In this document: positions 14,419-20,484 of the stretch, one piece after another
Position numbering within the stretch: position 1 is the first letter of the stretch
Layout of the letters: each line of letters opens with the position of its first letter
Source of the DNA: Sphingomonadales bacterium
GTDB lineage: Bacteria; Bacteroidota; Bacteroidia; UBA7662
DNA length: 20,484 nt
Direction of reading: 5' to 3'
Assembly (NCBI GenBank): GCA_016872225.1
Contig: VHAW01000015.1
Location: 1 to 20,484, forward strand
Made by a program: the position numbers and the translations under genes
The notes under the pieces: model-generated
Seen by the model: the letters and a program-made list of their open reading frames with translations, nothing else
The model's database searches: none
What the model was told of the DNA's origin: nothing

Positions 14419-15618
14419 TTAAGGACGGTCGATCCAGTCTACGAGAATGAGGTTAGTATCTCGGTTTCCACCGTTGCGCCTATTGGAGGCAAAGACTAGG
14501 CGACGGCCATCCGGAGAGAACATCGGGAAAGAGTCGAACATGGTGTCAAAGGTGATTTGTTGCAGGCCTGAGCCATCCAGATGGATCATAAACAGGTTAA
14601 AGGGAAAGCCCCGCTTGCTGTGGTGATTGGACGAAAAAATGACCCGACGTCCGTCCGGGTGAAAATAAGGGGCCCAATTGGCCCCGCCCAATTGGGTAAT
14701 TTGGCGTAGATCGCTTCCATCCAGGTTGCAGACAAAAAGCTCCATCCGGGTTGGCGCAACCAGGTCCTCTGCAAGAAGGGCTCGGTATTCGCTGATTTCT
14801 TCGGGGGTTCGCGGTCTGGAGGCCCGGAAGATGAGTTTTTTGCTATCCGGCGAAAAGAAAGCCCCACCATCGTAGCCTAATTCCTTCGTCACCCTGGAAA
14901 TCTTCCGATTGGGCCAGGACATCAGGTAGAGGTCCAGATCCCCATCCCTGGTACTTGTAAACACCATCCATTGGCCGTCCGGCGAAAAGGTCGCTTCGGC
15001 ATCGTAACCAGTAGACCCCACCAAAACTTCTTGCTGCCCTCCTTTCAAATCACTGAGGTAAATATCGTAGGCCGCGTCGATGGGCCAGAGGTATTTGCGA
15101 TCGGGTCGGGGAGTTGGTGGGGGAGGGCAAGCTTCTTGTTGGCCGTGCGTTGATGCCCAGACCACTTTTTGATCACCCGGTACAAAGTAGGCGCAAGTTG
15201 TGCGGCCTTTGCCCGTGGATACCATCACCGGTTTTTGGGAAACCAAGGAACCAACAGAATCCTGATGAAGACCGCTTATATTGGCGTCAGGCTTGTTGAC
15301 CCGGGTTGAATCCAAAACAAAAATCTGGTCGCACTGCAGCCCCCAGGCCGGGTTATTGCTTTGGAAGATCAAGCTATTGGAGGCGTTGTTCCAATACGCC
15401 TCAGCGTTATCGCCACCACGGGTCAGCATGCGGGCATTACGGAAATTTTGCTCAGAAGGGTATATTAAAGAATCTTGGGCCTCTGCTCCTGTTGGTAGTC
15501 CCAGAGCCAAAGCAGCAAGCCATAAAATAAAAGCCAAAGTCCAAGAATTTGGCCTGCTAGGTTTTTGGTATAAAACATGGTGATCAAGTCCTGGACAATA
15601 AAGTTGATGAATGTGCAT
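14419..15618 (-). CDS. Secreted PD40 (TolB-like) beta-propeller protein
   Basis: From the ATG at 15618 the product is 399 aa. It begins with a long signal peptide (hydrophobic TLAFILWLAALALG, then GAEAQ as a likely cleavage site). At least four PD40 repeats follow, each with an SPDG- or HPDG-type turn: ATFSPDGQWMVFTSTRDGD, FFSPDSKKLIFRAS, YFHPDGRRVIFSSN and MFSPDGRRLVFASNRR. These repeats form a beta-propeller as in TolB, but there is no TolB N-terminal domain and no peptidase domain. It is probably periplasmic or surface-exposed, binding protein or polysaccharide; the ligand is unknown. Four cysteines (LQCDQ, TTCAY, EACPP, FVCNL) remain in the mature part. A longer reading to 15822 would overlap the divergent lipoprotein gene. 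It may be co-transcribed with hmgA-hpd, but no functional link is obvious. Confidence 0.82.
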   Translation of the reverse strand: MHIHQLYCPGLDHHVLYQKPSRPNSWTLAFILWLAALALGLPTGAEAQDSLIYPSEQNFRNARMLTRGGDNAEAYWNNASNSLIFQSNNPAWGLQCDQIFVLDSTRVNKPDANISGLHQDSVGSLVSQKPVMVSTGKGRTTCAYFVPGDQKVVWASTHGQQEACPPPPTPRPDRKYLWPIDAAYDIYLSDLKGGQQEVLVGSTGYDAEATFSPDGQWMVFTSTRDGDLDLYLMSWPNRKISRVTKELGYDGGAFFSPDSKKLIFRASRPRTPEEISEYRALLAEDLVAPTRMELFVCNLDGSDLRQITQLGGANWAPYFHPDGRRVIFSSNHHSKRGFPFNLFMIHLDGSGLQQITFDTMFDSFPMFSPDGRRLVFASNRRNGGNRDTNLILVDWIDRP

Positions 15619-15626
15619 GGAGGCTC

Positions 15627-15643
15627 TATTTTTGACAAAATTA
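15627..15643. promoter_or_regulatory. Two opposed -7-like elements in the 25-bp divergent gap
   Basis: On the plus strand TATTTTTG (15627-15634) matches TAnnTTTG and has GTTG 20 bases upstream (15603-15606), one mismatch from TTTG. On the minus strand TAATTTTG (15636-15643) also matches, but has no TTTG at the right distance. The start codons of the propeller and lipoprotein genes are only 25 bases apart, so any promoters here must overlap. The sequence is AT-rich, so chance matches are possible. Confidence 0.35.
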
Positions 15644-16783
15644 ATGGTGAATTCAGGGCAACGTTGGTGGATAGGATTAGGCATAGCAATTTTGCTATCC
15701 ACGGGTTCTTGTCGTTCGAAACAAAATGGGGAGGAGTCCTCGGAACGCAGGGAGGTGAATCCGTCGGAGGGAAAGTTGCAAGAGCTCAACCGGCGCATTG
15801 CGATGAATTCATCCGACGCCACCGCATACGGTGAACGGGCTGATTGGTGGCTCGCCCAAGACCGTGAAAATGCGGGAAATCTTCCTGCGTTTCAGTTCGA
15901 AAATGCATCTCGCCTAAATGGTGGCGGTTCGATGAATGGTTCAGAGAGCCAGGCAGAAATGGGGTCCTCGGATGAGCCCAGAGAAGCTTTGCGCAAAGCC
16001 TTGCAGGATATTAAATCGGCACTTTTATTGGATACAGGTAATGCGTTGTTATATTGCATTTTAGGAGAAATATATACCCGTCTTGGTTTGGTTTCGGAAG
16101 CCGATGATGCGCTGAGAGTTTCAATGGTGCGCAATCCTGAATTGGTGAGGGTGTATCTGCGCAGGGGGGAGCTTGCTTTAATCAACAGGCAACACGGGGT
16201 AGCTTTCAAATATTTGAACGAGGCACTGCGCAGGGATAAGCGTTTGGCTGAAGCCTATTTGCTCAAAGGACTTACGCACCTGGAGCTCAAGGATACGACT
16301 ATGGCCCAGTCAGCATGGTTGACGGCCATTGAGCAAGATCCCAATTTGTATGCCGCTTATTTGGAACTGGGTTTGAGGGAAAAGAATGCGTTGACTGCGC
16401 ATCGGTATTTTTCGAATGTTTTACAACTCAAACCTGGCCACACGGAGGCCTTATATGCCCGTGGTATGTTGCTACAAAATCAAGGTTATTCGGATTCGGC
16501 CAGGCAGGATTACCGGGCTTTGCTTAAAGCAAGGCCTAATCATCGGGATGCCCTTTTTAATTTGGCCTATTTGGCGATGATTGATAAACGATTTGAAGAA
16601 GCGGTGCAGGGTTACGATAGGGTCATTGTCTTGGACGCTTCGGATGTGCCTGCTATCTTTAATCGTGGCTTGTGTTATGAAATGCTGGGAAAGGTCCAGG
16701 AGGCTTCCGGGGATTACCGGGAATGCCTTCGGTTGCGGAAAGGGTATCCTCAGGCCTTGCAGGGCCTCAATCGGCTCAAATGA
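15644..16783 (+). CDS. TPR-repeat lipoprotein
   Basis: From the ATG at 15644 the product is 379 aa. A short signal (GQRWWIGLGIAILLSTGSC) ends in a lipobox with Cys23, so the protein should be lipid-anchored; a start at 15611 is possible but would overlap the divergent gene. After a charged, disordered part (residues ~25-100), about seven tetratricopeptide repeats run to the end, for example ALLYCILGEIYTRLGLVSEA, AYLLKGLTHLELKDTTMAQS and AIFNRGLCYEMLGKVQEAS, each with the small-residue and aromatic pattern of TPR helices. Such proteins act as scaffolds for complexes in the envelope; the partner is unknown. The stop is 36 bases before thrS on the same strand. Confidence 0.87.
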   Translation: MVNSGQRWWIGLGIAILLSTGSCRSKQNGEESSERREVNPSEGKLQELNRRIAMNSSDATAYGERADWWLAQDRENAGNLPAFQFENASRLNGGGSMNGSESQAEMGSSDEPREALRKALQDIKSALLLDTGNALLYCILGEIYTRLGLVSEADDALRVSMVRNPELVRVYLRRGELALINRQHGVAFKYLNEALRRDKRLAEAYLLKGLTHLELKDTTMAQSAWLTAIEQDPNLYAAYLELGLREKNALTAHRYFSNVLQLKPGHTEALYARGMLLQNQGYSDSARQDYRALLKARPNHRDALFNLAYLAMIDKRFEEAVQGYDRVIVLDASDVPAIFNRGLCYEMLGKVQEASGDYRECLRLRKGYPQALQGLNRLK

Positions 16784-16819
16784 TGTATATTCGCAGGCTT
16801 TTTAGCATTCAAATTTCCT

Positions 16820-18763
16820 GTGAACTCATCTGAACTTATCGTCCAGCTGCCTGACGGATCTCGTCGAACCTATCCCAACGGTTTGACTGGGATGGATGTG
16901 GCCAAATCGATCTCCGAGGGTTTGGCGCGCCAGGTTTTGGCCTGCGAAGTCAACGGTGAGGTTTGGGATTTGAACCGAGCCCTGCCTGCGGAATCCTCGC
17001 TACGTCTCCTAAAATGGGAAGACCAAGGCGGTCGTTCCACCTTTTGGCATAGCAGTGCCCATTTGCTCGCTGAAGCTTTGGAGGCTTTGTATCCAGGCAT
17101 TCGGTTGGGGATAGGACCCGCTATTGAGCATGGTTTTTATTACGACATTGACTTTGGTGAACATTCCTTTTCCAGCGACGACTTTGGGTTGGTCGAGAAA
17201 AAGATGCAATCTCTTGCGGCCATAGGCTCTACCTATGAGCGAAAGGAAATTTCCAAAGCAGAGGCGATTCATTACTTTACTCAAAAGGGAGACCCCTACA
17301 AATTGGAATTGTTGGAAGGTTTGGAGGATGGTCAAATTACCTTCTATACCCAAGGGCAGTTCACGGATTTATGCCGTGGACCTCATTTGCCCGATACCTC
17401 CAAAATCAAAGCGGTCAAATTGTTGAACACCGCCGGGGCTTATTGGCGGGGTAACGAGAAGAATAAGCAATTGACCCGGATTTACGGGGTATCGTTTCCA
17501 ACCGCCAAAGACCTTGAGCAACACCTTCACTTGTTGGAGGAGGCGCGCAAAAGGGACCATCGCAAGCTCGGCAAGGAGTTGGAGTTATTCACCTTCAGCG
17601 AGAAGGTGGGCATGGGTCTACCGTTGTGGTTGCCCAAGGGGGCGATGGTTCGTGAAATTCTCGAACAATTTCTGCGTAGGCAGCAAGTCAGGGCCGGTTA
17701 TGTACAGGTGGTGACGCCCCATATCGGCCACAAAGAGCTTTATCAAACCTCTGGGCATTGGGACAAATACGGTCAGGATTCTTTCAGATCCATCCTAACC
17801 CCGCACGAAGGGGAAGAGTATTTGCTCAAGCCCATGAATTGCCCTCATCACTGCGAGATTTACAAAGCCAAGCCCCGTTCGTACAAGGATCTCCCCCTAC
17901 GATTGGCTGAGTTTGGGACCGTGTACCGTTACGAGCAGCACGGAGAATTGCACGGATTAACCAGGGTGAGAGGTTTCACCCAGGATGATGCGCATTTGTT
18001 TTGCAGAAACGATCAAGTTAAAGATGAATTTAAAAAAGTTATATCGTTGGTATTAAAGGTTTTTGAGGTTCTTGGATTTGAGAAATATACCGTTCAAATT
18101 TCATTGAGAGACCCAGAAAACCATGCCAAATACATAGGCAACGATGAGGCCTGGATCAAGGCCGAACAGGCGATTATCGAAGCCACCGCTGAAATGGGGA
18201 TGCAAACGGTGACCGTACCTGGCGAAGCGGCTTTTTATGGCCCCAAATTGGACTTTATGGTTCATGATGTCTTGGGTCGTTCTTGGCAATTGGGAACCAT
18301 TCAGGTGGATTACAACTTACCCGAGCGATTTGATTTGACATATGTGGGGGCGGACAATGCCCGTTACAGGCCGGTTATGATCCACCGTGCACCCTTTGGC
18401 TCCATGGAGCGCTTTGTGGCTCTGCTGATTGAGCATTGTGCGGGTAATTTCCCCTTATGGCTGGCCCCTGAGCAGGTGGCGATTTTACCTATTTCCGAAA
18501 AGTTTCAGGAATTTGCCCAAGAAATTCAAACCATGCTCACCACTGCCGATATTCGCAGTACCATTGACCAACGTGACGAAAAAATTGGACGTAAAATCCG
18601 CGACGCTGAAATGCAGAAGATACCTTTCATGCTAATTATTGGAGAGAAAGAGGTGGAGTCCCGCACCGTTGCGGTTCGTCGTCATGGACAGGGTCAAGGG
18701 GAAACTTTGGGAACGGATGCCTTTGTGGCCCTTTTGAATGCCGAGCTTGATGCTGTTCGCTGA
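16820..18763 (+). CDS. thrS: Threonyl-tRNA synthetase
   Basis: The product (647 aa, usual length) charges tRNA-Thr. The domains in order are a TGS domain (residues 1-65); the editing domain with His77 and His81 (HSSAH) and Cys185/His189 (LCRGPH), which removes mischarged serine; the class II catalytic core with motif 2 RLAEFGTVYRYE and motif 3 HRAPFGSMERF; zinc ligands Cys341 (MNCPHHC), His392 (DDAHLF) and the His of HRAP; and the anticodon-binding domain starting near WLAPEQVAILPI. The start is GTG at 16820, giving MNSSELIVQLPDGS, where the TGS domain should begin; no ATG lies upstream in frame close by. It heads the thrS-infC-rpmI-rplT order common in bacteria. Whether the 36-base gap holds a promoter is unclear (TATATTCG at 16786 is a weak -7 match). 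Confidence 0.98.
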   Translation: MNSSELIVQLPDGSRRTYPNGLTGMDVAKSISEGLARQVLACEVNGEVWDLNRALPAESSLRLLKWEDQGGRSTFWHSSAHLLAEALEALYPGIRLGIGPAIEHGFYYDIDFGEHSFSSDDFGLVEKKMQSLAAIGSTYERKEISKAEAIHYFTQKGDPYKLELLEGLEDGQITFYTQGQFTDLCRGPHLPDTSKIKAVKLLNTAGAYWRGNEKNKQLTRIYGVSFPTAKDLEQHLHLLEEARKRDHRKLGKELELFTFSEKVGMGLPLWLPKGAMVREILEQFLRRQQVRAGYVQVVTPHIGHKELYQTSGHWDKYGQDSFRSILTPHEGEEYLLKPMNCPHHCEIYKAKPRSYKDLPLRLAEFGTVYRYEQHGELHGLTRVRGFTQDDAHLFCRNDQVKDEFKKVISLVLKVFEVLGFEKYTVQISLRDPENHAKYIGNDEAWIKAEQAIIEATAEMGMQTVTVPGEAAFYGPKLDFMVHDVLGRSWQLGTIQVDYNLPERFDLTYVGADNARYRPVMIHRAPFGSMERFVALLIEHCAGNFPLWLAPEQVAILPISEKFQEFAQEIQTMLTTADIRSTIDQRDEKIGRKIRDAEMQKIPFMLIIGEKEVESRTVAVRRHGQGQGETLGTDAFVALLNAELDAVR

Positions 18764-18779
18764 GCCAAGCTTCAATCTT

Positions 18780-18793
18780 CCGACTATGGTCGG
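18780..18793 (+). other. Small hairpin between thrS and infC
   Basis: CCGAC, loop TATG and GTCGG form a perfect 5-bp stem 16 bases after the thrS stop, followed by TTTACC. With only three T residues it is a weak terminator candidate; it could also be an attenuator or mRNA 3'-end element. Nothing else definite is seen in the 138-base gap except the infC ribosome binding site. Confidence 0.35.
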
Positions 18794-18888
18794 TTTACCT
18801 GTATTGATAGACCTATTTTACCAAAGGCGACCATTATCGCTCATTTTTAATTCATCGAATAATAATCATTTTTTAATTTAACTTAAAC

Positions 18889-18897
18889 AAAGGAGGT
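18889..18897 (+). promoter_or_regulatory. Strong Shine-Dalgarno sequence that decides the infC start
   Basis: AAAGGAGGT is fully complementary to the 16S rRNA 3' end (ACCTCCTTT) over nine bases. From the last G of GGAGG (18896) there are five bases to an ATC codon at 18902. Genes around it in this window show no such motif. It indicates that translation starts at 18902 rather than at the downstream GTG (19010). Confidence 0.75.
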
Positions 18898-18901
18898 CCT
18901 T

Positions 18902-19459
18902 ATCAATCAGCTAGTTCGTAATCCAAATATTAACAAAAAGCCTCAGAAACCCGTCGATCCTATCAACGAAAATATCCGCGCTGAACAGGTTCGTTTAGTC
19001 GGTGAAAATGTGAAACAAGGGGTCTATTCGCTTGCCAATGCTTTACATATAGCTGAAGAATTGGGACTCGATTTGGTCCTCATTGCGGAAACAGCCACTC
19101 CTCCTGTTTGTCGGGTAATAGATTATAGCAAATTCCAGTACGAGAAAAAGAAAAAAGAGAAGGAAATCAAAGCCCATGCCTCCAAGAATTTGGTCAAAGA
19201 AATTCGTTTTGGGCCCAATACCGATGATCATGATTTTCAATTTAAGCTCAAACACGCCAAGAACTTCCTTCAGGAGGGATCCAAAGTGAGGGCCTACGTT
19301 CATTTTAGGGGTAGGGCCATTGTCTATAAAGAAAGGGGTGAATTGTTGCTTCTCACTTTTGCCCAGCAGCTCATAGATGTGGGGAAAGTCGAAAGCCTGC
19401 CCAAATTGGAAGGCAAGCGGATGTTTATCTCTTTGGTTCCCAAAGGAACCAAAAAGTAA
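18902..19459 (+). CDS. infC: Translation initiation factor IF-3, predicted ATC start codon
   Basis: IF-3 binds the 30S subunit, checks the start codon and prevents early 50S joining. Read from ATC at 18902 the product is 185 aa: a basic N-terminal tail, the conserved INENIRAEQVRLVGENVKQG, LANALHIAEELGLDLVLIAE, PPVCRVIDYSKFQYEKKKKE linker, then the C-terminal domain with EIRFGPNTDDHDFQFKLKHA and FRGRAIVYKERGE. Starting at the first standard codon (GTG, 19010) would delete the first 36 residues, including the invariant INE-IRA region, so that start is rejected. An in-frame TAA at 18884 limits the start to codons after it, and none of those is ATG, GTG or TTG. The Shine-Dalgarno sequence points to ATC. 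E. coli infC uses ATT, which IF-3 discriminates against to control its own level; the same logic is inferred here. Confidence 0.93.
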   Translation: MNQLVRNPNINKKPQKPVDPINENIRAEQVRLVGENVKQGVYSLANALHIAEELGLDLVLIAETATPPVCRVIDYSKFQYEKKKKEKEIKAHASKNLVKEIRFGPNTDDHDFQFKLKHAKNFLQEGSKVRAYVHFRGRAIVYKERGELLLLTFAQQLIDVGKVESLPKLEGKRMFISLVPKGTKK

Positions 19460-19492
19460 GGTCACAATCCCAAGTTTTTAACTTATTTTTGC

Positions 19493-19529
19493 GACCCCTG
19501 AACAGAGGCATATGCCTAGCCGAGGGGTC
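19493..19529 (+). promoter_or_regulatory. Structured leader upstream of rpmI-rplT (candidate L20-responsive element)
   Basis: GACCCCT (19493-19499) pairs perfectly with AGGGGTC (19523-19529). Inside, AGGC (19506-19509), loop ATAT and GCCT (19514-19517) form a second stem, leaving an internal loop of GAACAG against AGCCG. The structure ends 13 bases before the rpmI start. L20 represses rpmI-rplT through leader RNA in E. coli and B. subtilis; the role here is inferred. TATTTTTG at 19484-19491 resembles a -7 element, but has no -33 TTTG and would start transcription inside the first stem. Confidence 0.5.
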
Positions 19530-19542
19530 TTAAACCCGCGTT

Positions 19543-19743
19543 ATGCCCAAAATGAAAACCAATTCCGGTGCCAAAAAGAGGTTTGCTCTTACCGGAACAG
19601 GCAAAATCAAGCGCAAGCACGCCTACAAGCGTCATATTTTGACCAAGAAGAGCACCGTGCAGAAGCGCCGTCTGAGTCACGGAGCCTTGGTGGACACCAC
19701 CAACGAAGCCCTTATCAAGCGTTTGTTAACCATTGGTAAATAA
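19543..19743 (+). CDS. rpmI: 50S ribosomal protein L35 (bL35)
   Basis: A 66-residue, strongly basic protein of the normal L35 length: PKMKTNSGAKKRFALTGTGK, then HILTKKSTVQKRRL in the middle, where the family has the conserved KK-T--KR-L pattern. It sits between infC and rplT, the standard order. The start ATG at 19543 gives the family N-terminus MPKMKT. No Shine-Dalgarno sequence is seen close to the start. It is followed by rplT after six bases, so the two are certainly co-transcribed. Confidence 0.97.
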   Translation: MPKMKTNSGAKKRFALTGTGKIKRKHAYKRHILTKKSTVQKRRLSHGALVDTTNEALIKRLLTIGK

Positions 19744-19749
19744 GTCCCC

Positions 19750-20094
19750 ATGCCTAAATCGTCCAATAACGTTGCCGCCCATGCCCGTCGTAAACGGGTT
19801 TTGAAATTAGCCAAGGGTTATTTCACCACCAGGTCCACCGTTTTCACCGTCGCCAAGAACGCAGTCGAAAAGGCGTTGACCTATGCCTACCGGGACAGAA
19901 AAGCCAAGAAAAGGCATTTCCGTAATTTGTGGATTGCCCGTATCAACGCCGCCGCTCGTCAAGAAGGTATTTCCTATTCCCAGCTTATGGGCAAATTGAA
20001 CAGCTCCTCTATTAAGCTCAACCGCAAAGTCCTTGCGGATTTGGCGATGAATCACCCGGAATCCTTCCGCAAGGTGGTTAAATCGGTTCAATAG
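19750..20094 (+). CDS. rplT: 50S ribosomal protein L20 (bL20)
   Basis: The product (114 aa, standard length) binds 23S rRNA early in large-subunit assembly and in several bacteria represses its own operon. Family motifs are HARRKRVLKLAKGYFTTRS, AYRDRKAKKRHFRNLWIARINAA and YSQLMGKLNSSSIKLNRKVL, ending with DLAMNHPESFRKVV. The N-terminal ~60 residues form the long basic extension. It is the last gene of the infC-rpmI-rplT group; the next start on this strand is 273 bases away. A candidate RNA target for self-control lies before rpmI. Confidence 0.98.
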   Translation: MPKSSNNVAAHARRKRVLKLAKGYFTTRSTVFTVAKNAVEKALTYAYRDRKAKKRHFRNLWIARINAAARQEGISYSQLMGKLNSSSIKLNRKVLADLAMNHPESFRKVVKSVQ

Positions 20095-20367
20095 AGATCC
20101 AAAAACATCTAGAACCGTCTCGCAAAACCTCCATTGGTCACAAAAACGGGTGGCTGATCAAAGATTTTTGGTCCAAAAATCCCAAATTTTGGACTTGAGC
20201 ATCTTGATACTCGGAATCTTCATCTTCCAAGGGAATTATAGGATTACTATTATTATAGAACTAGTTTAATATCCGAATAACTAGAAATTCGCAAAAAAAA
20301 GCATTTATTTTTTTTATTTGGGATTTTCTTCTTACCTTAGGGTGCAATTCTTCTTGATTTCTTTTTA
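20095..20367. other. AT-rich intergenic region after rplT
   Basis: No gene is seen in these 273 bases. GTCCAAAA (20171-20178), an eight-base loop and TTTTGGAC (20187-20194) form a perfect 8-bp hairpin, but without a following T-run, so it is at best an unusual terminator. CTAGTT (20261-20266) and AACTAG (20279-20284) are a short inverted repeat. A run of eight A (20293-20300) and one of eight T (20308-20315) precede TACCTTAG at 20333-20340, one mismatch from the -7 consensus TAnnTTTG. The TTTG at 20317 is too close to serve as its -33. A promoter for the next gene is therefore possible but unproven. Confidence 0.5.
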
Positions 20368-20484
20368 ATGAACTCAATTTTTATGACCATGATTCAAAGA
20401 TTTTTCGGGTTATTTCTGTTCTCAATCCCTGTTTTTTTGTTGTCAGCTCAGAGTTTGTGGGCACAAAATTCAGTTTTGAGTGGG
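20368..20484 (+). CDS. N-terminus of an exported protein, 3' end outside window
   Basis: An open frame of 39 codons runs to the window edge. Three in-frame ATGs (20368, 20383, 20389) are possible starts. The segment MIQRFFGLFLFSIPVFLLSA from the third, continuing QSLWAQ, is a typical Sec signal peptide, with a likely cut after LWA; the mature part begins QNSVLSG. In Bacteroidota such a beginning is often seen in outer-membrane receptors whose first domain starts with a xxSG-V-D motif, but too little is present to name the protein. The AT-rich 273-base gap ahead suggests it is transcribed separately from rplT. Confidence 0.7.
   Translation, partial: MNSIFMTMIQRFFGLFLFSIPVFLLSAQSLWAQNSVLSG

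Noticed and set aside
15619..15822. Upstream extension of the PD40 propeller protein to 15822
   Set aside because: It would overlap the N-terminus and lipobox of the divergent lipoprotein and remove the signal peptide from the N-terminus.
19010..19459. infC starting at the GTG at 19010
   Set aside because: It would delete the invariant INE-IRA N-terminal segment of IF-3, which is encoded in frame just upstream, and would ignore the Shine-Dalgarno sequence.
19043..19465. 140-codon open frame antisense to infC
   Set aside because: Shadow of the conserved IF-3 coding sequence.
1..20484. Mobile elements, prophage genes, CRISPR arrays or toxin-antitoxin pairs
   Set aside because: I looked for transposase motifs, regularly spaced repeats, integrases and small paired genes and found none; gene content is housekeeping and metabolic throughout.

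Overview
The window reads as ordinary chromosome of a member of the Bacteroidota, probably a free-living aerobic or microaerobic, protein-degrading lineage. The evidence is: a Bacteroidota-type promoter (TTTG, 20-bp spacer, TAnnTTTG) in front of the tmRNA gene; a GNYDYALAA tmRNA tag; start codons that mostly lack Shine-Dalgarno sequences; an S46 dipeptidyl-peptidase; a CcmD-like protein of the Bacteroidota type; and a short DnaE-like polymerase tail joined to dinB. I see no insertion sequence, prophage, CRISPR array, tRNA or rRNA gene. Genus and species cannot be read from this sequence.

Layout. At 1-1829 (+) lie the 3' end of a DNA polymerase III alpha-subunit gene and dinB, overlapping by one base. 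At 1854-7492 (-) five genes form a close run, in transcription order: 1-acyl-glycerol-3-phosphate acyltransferase, S46 peptidase, a lysine-ketoglutarate-reductase-like enzyme, an unknown multi-pass membrane protein, and a single-domain rhodanese. At 7645-8241 (+) is a SOUL-family protein. At 8273-8638 (-) is the tmRNA gene ssrA, downstream of a biotin carboxylase gene (8729-10291, -). At 10337-11971 (+) are the cytochrome c biogenesis genes ccmB, ccmC and a ccmD-like gene. At 12022-15618 (-) are hpd, hmgA and a secreted PD40 beta-propeller protein; the last is divergent from a TPR lipoprotein (15644-16783, +). At 16820-20094 (+) is the translation block thrS-infC-rpmI-rplT. A 273-bp AT-rich gap follows, then the first 39 codons of an exported protein that runs off the end.

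How the genes fit together. Several genes point to use of protein and amino acids: an S46 peptidase whose specificity position is Arg (predicting cleavage after Asp/Glu), Hpd and HmgA (two consecutive steps of tyrosine breakdown), an LKR-like enzyme (first step of saccharopine-type lysine breakdown) and a biotin carboxylase of the acyl-CoA carboxylase type. The Ccm genes imply c-type cytochromes and so a respiratory chain.

The least routine signals are regulatory. First, infC has no ATG, GTG or TTG in frame ahead of its conserved N-terminus. It has a 9-base Shine-Dalgarno match placed 5 bases before an ATC codon, which suggests IF3 autoregulation through a non-canonical start. Second, the 83-base gap before rpmI can fold into a two-tier stem suited to an L20-type leader. 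No clearly new multi-gene system is visible.
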